NCBI GenBank assembly: GCA_030692515.1
Contig: JAUXZS010000015.1
Location: 372,001 to 436,000, forward strand
Length of the DNA stretch: 64,000 nt
From: Bacteroidota bacterium
Lineage (GTDB): Bacteria > Bacteroidota > Bacteroidia > B-17B0 > Aurantibacillaceae
Direction: 5' to 3'
Shown here: positions 60,377 through 64,000 of the stretch, piece after piece
Layout: each line of letters begins with the position of its first letter
Numbering within the stretch: position 1 is the first letter of the stretch
Position numbers and translations under genes: made by a program
The notes under the pieces: generated by a model
What the model saw: the letters and a program-made list of their open reading frames with translations, nothing else
Told to the model about the DNA's origin: nothing
Database searches by the model: none

Positions 60377-61630
60377 ATGGAAGGTATCCCTTTACAATTC
60401 TTAAACGGTGTAAATACCGGAGCGGCCGGACTCGGAAAAGAGTTCGACACACTCGAAACAACATTAAGTGGAATAAACGACATGGAAGGCTTAGGCTTCA
60501 CACATTTTAGAAGAGCGTTACATCAACATGTTAGAAACACTCGCAACAAAATTCAATCAACGCCTAATTCAGTTGAGGCCGTTTATGATCCAATTGAACT
60601 TGGAAGAATGTACGATGAATTGGATCAAGCCTTTGCCGGTGATGATGAATTATTAATGGGCGTATTAGAAAAACTTGCTGTTAGGGAACATTCTGCTTTA
60701 AGAAAAAGGTTTCCAAACTGTGAGAACGCAATACACAGACATGACGATCATTTGTATGGCGCTGTTTTTGGCGATCTTGACGATAAAATGCTAGATGCAT
60801 ATAGCGGCCTTGGTAAGAAAGATCGATCAGCTAAAAAGAGAGCAAGGTCCGAAAAGAAAGGTAAGTCAGGCCCAATGACAAAAATAAAAAATGCAGTTAT
60901 TAAGGCTAAAAGCGCCACGAAAAACGCTGGTGCTTCAACAAAAAAAGTATTGAAGAAAATAGGTAAAGCTGTTGTTAAACATAATCCGGTTGCTATTTCT
61001 GCTCGTTTAAGTTTTTTAGCAGCAATGCGCACAAACTTCGGTAAGATCGCTGAAAAAATGTACTGGGTTTACATGGGTAAAGAATTTGCATTGAGTAAAG
61101 GTATTTCTCTTGAATTTTACAACAATTGTGTAAAGCTTCACGAAAAGGCTTCACATATTTTTTTAAGTGTTTTAAAAGGTGATGAGAGTGCATTAAAAAA
61201 AGCCGTGTTAAATGGAAGGGCAGCAAAGAAAATAAAATCACAACTTGAAAAACGCGGAATGAGTGGCGTTGAATTATTAATGGGTTTATCCGGTGACGGG
61301 TTGGGCGTAACGGCTGCTGAAGTAAATGCGGCTTCATCTCTTTTAAAGCCCCTAGTAGAGATGGTAGCAAAATTTTTTAAAGAAAAACGTAAACGAGCTG
61401 AGGAAGAAGCCGAAGAAGAAAATGATGATTCAGTCGAAGCAGCAAACAATGTGAATGATGAAGAAGAAAGTTCAGGTGACAGCGAAACCACTACTTCAAA
61501 GAAATCTGGTTCTTCAAAGAAGTCCGGTTCGGGTGGTAAAACCGTAATGGTTGTAGGAGGAATTGGAATACTCGCTACAGCTTTGATCGTAATGAGCAGA
61601 AATAATAAAAAATCTGAAGTAGCTAAGTAA
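60377..61630 (+). CDS. Large late-type element protein with C-terminal membrane helix
   Basis: A 417-residue protein. Residues 1-150 are helical (IPLQFLNGVNTGAAGLGKEFDTLETTL and onwards). Residues about 155-200 are very rich in K and A. Residues about 200-330 hold the segment KHNPVAISARLSFLAAMRTNFG and more helices. An acidic/serine low-complexity linker follows, and one final membrane helix (VMVVGGIGILATALIVM). A family of this layout is common in Bacteroidota elements with no known role; the K/A-rich part and terminal membrane anchor suggest a surface or particle protein. It has its own promoter and terminator. Confidence 0.65.
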   Translation: MEGIPLQFLNGVNTGAAGLGKEFDTLETTLSGINDMEGLGFTHFRRALHQHVRNTRNKIQSTPNSVEAVYDPIELGRMYDELDQAFAGDDELLMGVLEKLAVREHSALRKRFPNCENAIHRHDDHLYGAVFGDLDDKMLDAYSGLGKKDRSAKKRARSEKKGKSGPMTKIKNAVIKAKSATKNAGASTKKVLKKIGKAVVKHNPVAISARLSFLAAMRTNFGKIAEKMYWVYMGKEFALSKGISLEFYNNCVKLHEKASHIFLSVLKGDESALKKAVLNGRAAKKIKSQLEKRGMSGVELLMGLSGDGLGVTAAEVNAASSLLKPLVEMVAKFFKEKRKRAEEEAEEENDDSVEAANNVNDEEESSGDSETTTSKKSGSSKKSGSGGKTVMVVGGIGILATALIVMSRNNKKSEVAK

Positions 61631-61650
61631 TTTGCCTTACTTAGTGCATG

Positions 61651-61686
61651 AAAAGCGTCTAAACTCATGGTTTTAGGCGCTTTTTT
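61651..61686 (+). terminator. Terminator of the late-type gene
   Basis: AAAAGCGTCTAAA pairs with TTTAGGCGCTTTT (one G-T pair) and is followed by T. It lies 21 bases after the stop at 61630. The 370 bases that follow hold no gene but several GTTGCAAC-like strings. Confidence 0.85.
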
Positions 61687-62056
61687 GTTTACATAGGCCG
61701 TTGCAGCGTATTTGTTGATCCAATAGCAACGGTGTTGTTTTAAAGCAGTTGCAACAACAAAAACTACATGTTTTAATTGTCATTTACCCAAGGTCAATGA
61801 CTCATTAATCCAATGAATAAAAAAGCCCAGATGGTTCTAGGCTCTAATTTCATTGAAGTGTTACCTACCAGGCGATAGACTATCTATCATTTGCTTTGTT
61901 TTTTTTAAATCTAGGGTTTTCCTTTAATTTTACTTTATTAACACTTTATTAACAAAATTACAAACTTTGGGATTTTAAAAACAAATAAGAAATTACTGAT
62001 AATCAATTACTTAAAATCATTTTTATAAAGTTAGGGATGTTGGAAGCAAATAAGAT

Positions 62057-63508
62057 TTAAGCCCAATACGGAACGTATGAGGCAAATTTTTTGGAACTAT
62101 TTTCCGGATCAGATGATTTAATCAAACCAGACTCAATGGTATCCGCAATGATTTTTGAGGCGGAAGAAACATTGTTCTTTGAAATATTAAATCTTTTCCT
62201 GACCGATTGATTATTAACCGGCTGATTACTTATATAATTAAGCGCAGTATGTTGATAGCAAGCGCGGACCCTATCTTCAAGAGTCATTCTAGATAAAGGA
62301 ATTGGTGCGTACATAATTACTCTAGTATAATTATCCCCTTTGATAAACTTTGGGGCCGGCAATTGATATGTTTCAATTGCATGAATAGCCCTATCAATAC
62401 CACTACCTCGCTCTTCACAAATTTTAAGCCTGCGCATTAAAGAAGCAAGTTTCTCGTTACGAGATTTAGGAGCAGTATCAATAAATCTATTTGTTTCAAC
62501 TAAAGGCACACCTGGGTTTGTTATTTCAATTCTATCTGTAAAAATTTCAATAAGAACACCAGTACCGGTTTCTGAAAAATCTTGATGAATTAAGGCATTA
62601 GCAACAAATTCGCGAATGGCTACTTCCGGATAAACTTTTACCTGTTTTCTTAACGCGTTTTCAATTACCTCATTCGAAGAAAGTTGATCCATAATATAAA
62701 CAACCAATCCCTCGAACCCTGAAGCATAACCACGTTTTCCGACTTGTTCTTTTAAAGCATTAATTCTACTTGTTTCTTTATAGACAATTACCCTAATAGT
62801 TTTTCGTTTGAGGTCTATAAAACTATCTATATCGCGTGTAAATAAAATGGCACCAAGATTTGTAACATTCCAAAATTCATTTGACTTGACAATTAATCCT
62901 TCTGAAGCAAGTGCGAGAAGTATATTCACTTTGGTATCTGGGAGCCTTAATTCAAGCATCCTAAAATAACTATCGTAGTCAAGCAACTTAACAACATCGT
63001 CTGAAGAAATATTGAACGCAGTAATTTGCGATTCAAAATCGATTCCTGATGAAATTGAAATAAGAAATTTAATTTCTTGGGCAGATAGTTTCACGGTTTG
63101 GCCGGCACTTCTTTTATAACTATAATGAAGATCTTTTCCTCTTAAATGTACAGGCTTATCATTTACCTCATGAATATAAATAATGAGAACTGGATTACCT
63201 CTAAATTCAATAACAGTATGATCAATAGAAAGCGCGGTGGATAAATTATTACGTGCAATATTACCTAGTTTTTGGACGATAACATCAATAGCGTTTTTTT
63301 CTAACGGTGCTGGAGACCCATCATTATTAATTCCATACGCGAGATAACCACCTTCCTGATGATTAGCAAATGCGCAAAGATGCTGTGCTAATCTATCTGT
63401 ATTGTCAGATAAGTCACTTTTCCAATCGATTTCATTCAATTCCTGAGGAATTGGATCCATGCTCTTAGAAAGCCATAGTTTAGCATTATCAATCCAACTA
63501 GTTAACAT
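62057..63508 (-). CDS. Schlafen AlbA_2-type ATP/nucleic-acid-binding regulator
   Basis: A 483-residue protein. The N-terminal third is the Schlafen AlbA_2 domain (ELNEIDWKSDLSDNTDRLAQHLCAFANHQEGGYLAYGIN, DKPVHLRGKDLHYSYKRSAGQTVKLS). A helical middle and a HATPase-like stretch follow (AIREFVANALIHQDFSETGTGVLIEIF, GSGIDRAIHAIETYQLP), and a winged-helix end (VRKRFNISKNNVSSASKIIADTIESG). Such proteins are often labelled RecG-like or transcriptional regulators and recur in element cargo and defence sets. It is the last gene before attR, with the opposite strand to the rest of the element. Confidence 0.8.
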   Translation of the reverse strand: MLTSWIDNAKLWLSKSMDPIPQELNEIDWKSDLSDNTDRLAQHLCAFANHQEGGYLAYGINNDGSPAPLEKNAIDVIVQKLGNIARNNLSTALSIDHTVIEFRGNPVLIIYIHEVNDKPVHLRGKDLHYSYKRSAGQTVKLSAQEIKFLISISSGIDFESQITAFNISSDDVVKLLDYDSYFRMLELRLPDTKVNILLALASEGLIVKSNEFWNVTNLGAILFTRDIDSFIDLKRKTIRVIVYKETSRINALKEQVGKRGYASGFEGLVVYIMDQLSSNEVIENALRKQVKVYPEVAIREFVANALIHQDFSETGTGVLIEIFTDRIEITNPGVPLVETNRFIDTAPKSRNEKLASLMRRLKICEERGSGIDRAIHAIETYQLPAPKFIKGDNYTRVIMYAPIPLSRMTLEDRVRACYQHTALNYISNQPVNNQSVRKRFNISKNNVSSASKIIADTIESGLIKSSDPENSSKKFASYVPYWA

Positions 63509-63669
63509 GATTCAAAATTACTAAAATTAGGATGAAATTGTTAGAGGAATATGTTTAGTCTAAAATGAGTATATTTGTTTAGAGAAGTAAAGGTGATAAA
63601 ACTTCACTATTATTTAAGCAAATCAGTAAAAACACTGTAATAACGAGTCTTGTAGAGGGTTTAAAAAAG

Positions 63670-63684
63670 TCCGCTCGGGACCTC
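63670..63684. repeat. attR (15-bp direct repeat)
   Basis: TCCGCTCGGGACCTC, identical to the end of tRNA-Cys at 51445-51459. It is followed by TG rather than CA, so the ancestral tRNA gene probably lacked an encoded CCA. The rest of 63509-63813 holds no gene. Confidence 0.9.
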
Positions 63685-63686
63685 TG

Positions 63687-63719
63687 AAAACCCTTTGTGT
63701 TTTGCGCAAAGGGTTTTTT
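63687..63719 (+). terminator. Displaced terminator of tRNA-Cys
   Basis: AAAACCCTTTG pairs with CAAAGGGTTTT and is followed by more T. It begins 3 bases after attR, where the terminator of the tRNA gene would have lain before integration. Confidence 0.85.
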
Positions 63720-63813
63720 GTTTATAGACTTTTAAATATAGTCTCTGGATAGATTTGAACTTTAAGACTAACATCACTCTAATTTAGTCAATAATTTATC
63801 CTTAAATTTATTT

Positions 63814-64000
63814 ATGGTTTCAAAACAACTACTGGTAATTATTCTTTTTGTTTTATTTTTCGCGAATATTCATGCTCAAAGTATTTTTGAGGCAGACTCT
63901 ATTCGCAAACTAATTAAAGCCGACAAAGAAGATACAAATAAAGTAAACCATTTAAATACACTCGTTGATGATTTGCAATTTGTTTGGGCAGTTAGTGAGC
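63814..64000 (+). CDS. Secreted protein (partial)
   Basis: The frame opens with ATG at 63814 and runs off the window. The first 62 residues show a signal peptide (MVSKQLLVIILFVLFFANIHAQ), then SIFEADSIRKLIKADKEDTNKVNHLNTLV, which resembles the start of tetratricopeptide sensor proteins (kinases or cyclases) of Bacteroidota. Only the export signal can be taken as certain. Confidence 0.6.
   Translation, partial: MVSKQLLVIILFVLFFANIHAQSIFEADSIRKLIKADKEDTNKVNHLNTLVDDLQFVWAVSE

Larger units (their letters stand above)
51445..63684. mobile_element. Integrated element at tRNA-Cys
   Basis: About 12.2 kb lies between TCCGCTCGGGACCTC at 51445-51459 (end of tRNA-Cys) and the identical 15-mer at 63670-63684. 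The integrase is next to the left copy. The tRNA's own terminator-like hairpin now lies after the right copy (63687-63719). Contents are recombinases, CI/Cro-like regulators, a primase-helicase and an iteron array. No relaxase or capsid gene is recognised. It may be an integrative plasmid-like or satellite element. Confidence 0.9.

Noticed and set aside
61138-61668. Antisense ORF of 176 residues opposite the 417-residue element protein
   Set aside because: Its repeated S/F/A/P composition mirrors the low-complexity K/A/E/S codons of the plus-strand gene, which has a promoter, start context and terminator.

Overview
The window is AT-rich chromosomal DNA from a member of the Bacteroidota. Supporting signs are a gliding-type (type IX secretion) C-terminal sorting domain at the left edge, RteC and IntDOT-like recombinases, promoters matching TTTG/TAnnTTTG, and genes typical of the phylum (HTTM plus imelysin plus DUF4856 iron cluster, LytS-like propeller kinase, phosphosulfolactate synthase-like gene). 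No species is proposed.

Layout. 0-1 kb: end of a secreted gliding-type protein and two small ORFs. 1-5 kb: mobile-element regulation and replication genes (XRE regulator, RteC, excisionase-like HTH, DnaD-like protein, DnaC-like ATPase, membrane protein). 5.2-13.7 kb: the most interesting locus, a tightly packed seven-gene operon. It encodes an AbiEi-like antitoxin/repressor, an AbiEii-type nucleotidyltransferase fused to a ubiquitin-like domain ending in GG-NS, an E2-like protein, a JAB/JAMM peptidase, an E1-like enzyme, a PHP-SMC-type ATPase and a ClpP-fold serine protease. A perfect palindrome overlapping the promoter suggests autoregulation. I read this as a ubiquitin-like conjugation system merged with an AbiE toxin-antitoxin module, probably for defence. 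13.7-17 kb: a GC-rich structured non-coding block, two further long imperfect palindromes and small element genes. 17.3-19.3 kb: a minus-strand five-gene operon with two proteins that contain only the helical half of HU. 19.5-20 kb: a small regulator and a possible small RNA.

20.1-51.4 kb looks like ordinary chromosome: alpha/beta hydrolase, propeller-type sensor kinase, LexA-like regulator, lipoproteins, a minus-strand run (WD40, TPR, YidD, DedA, rhodanese, phosphosulfolactate synthase, TPR), an iron-associated operon (DUF4856, imelysin, HTTM, TonB receptor) with a duplicated palindromic site, acyl-CoA dehydrogenase, anmK, a CHAT protease-like protein, an alkyltransferase-like protein, gltX, small membrane proteins, an amidohydrolase and an aminotransferase.

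51.4-63.7 kb is an integrated element inserted in the 3' end of tRNA-Cys(GCA), bounded by a 15-bp direct repeat (51445-51459 and 63670-63684). It carries an integrase, a divergent CI/Cro-like pair, an HTH excisionase candidate, an IntDOT-like recombinase, a catalytically degenerate recombinase with a zinc ribbon, a primase-helicase, an iteron-like GGTAACA array that is probably its origin, one large late-type protein behind a 26-bp palindrome, and a Schlafen AlbA_2-type regulator. No relaxase, capsid or portal gene is recognisable. The right edge resumes chromosomal sequence with the displaced tRNA terminator and the start of a secreted protein.
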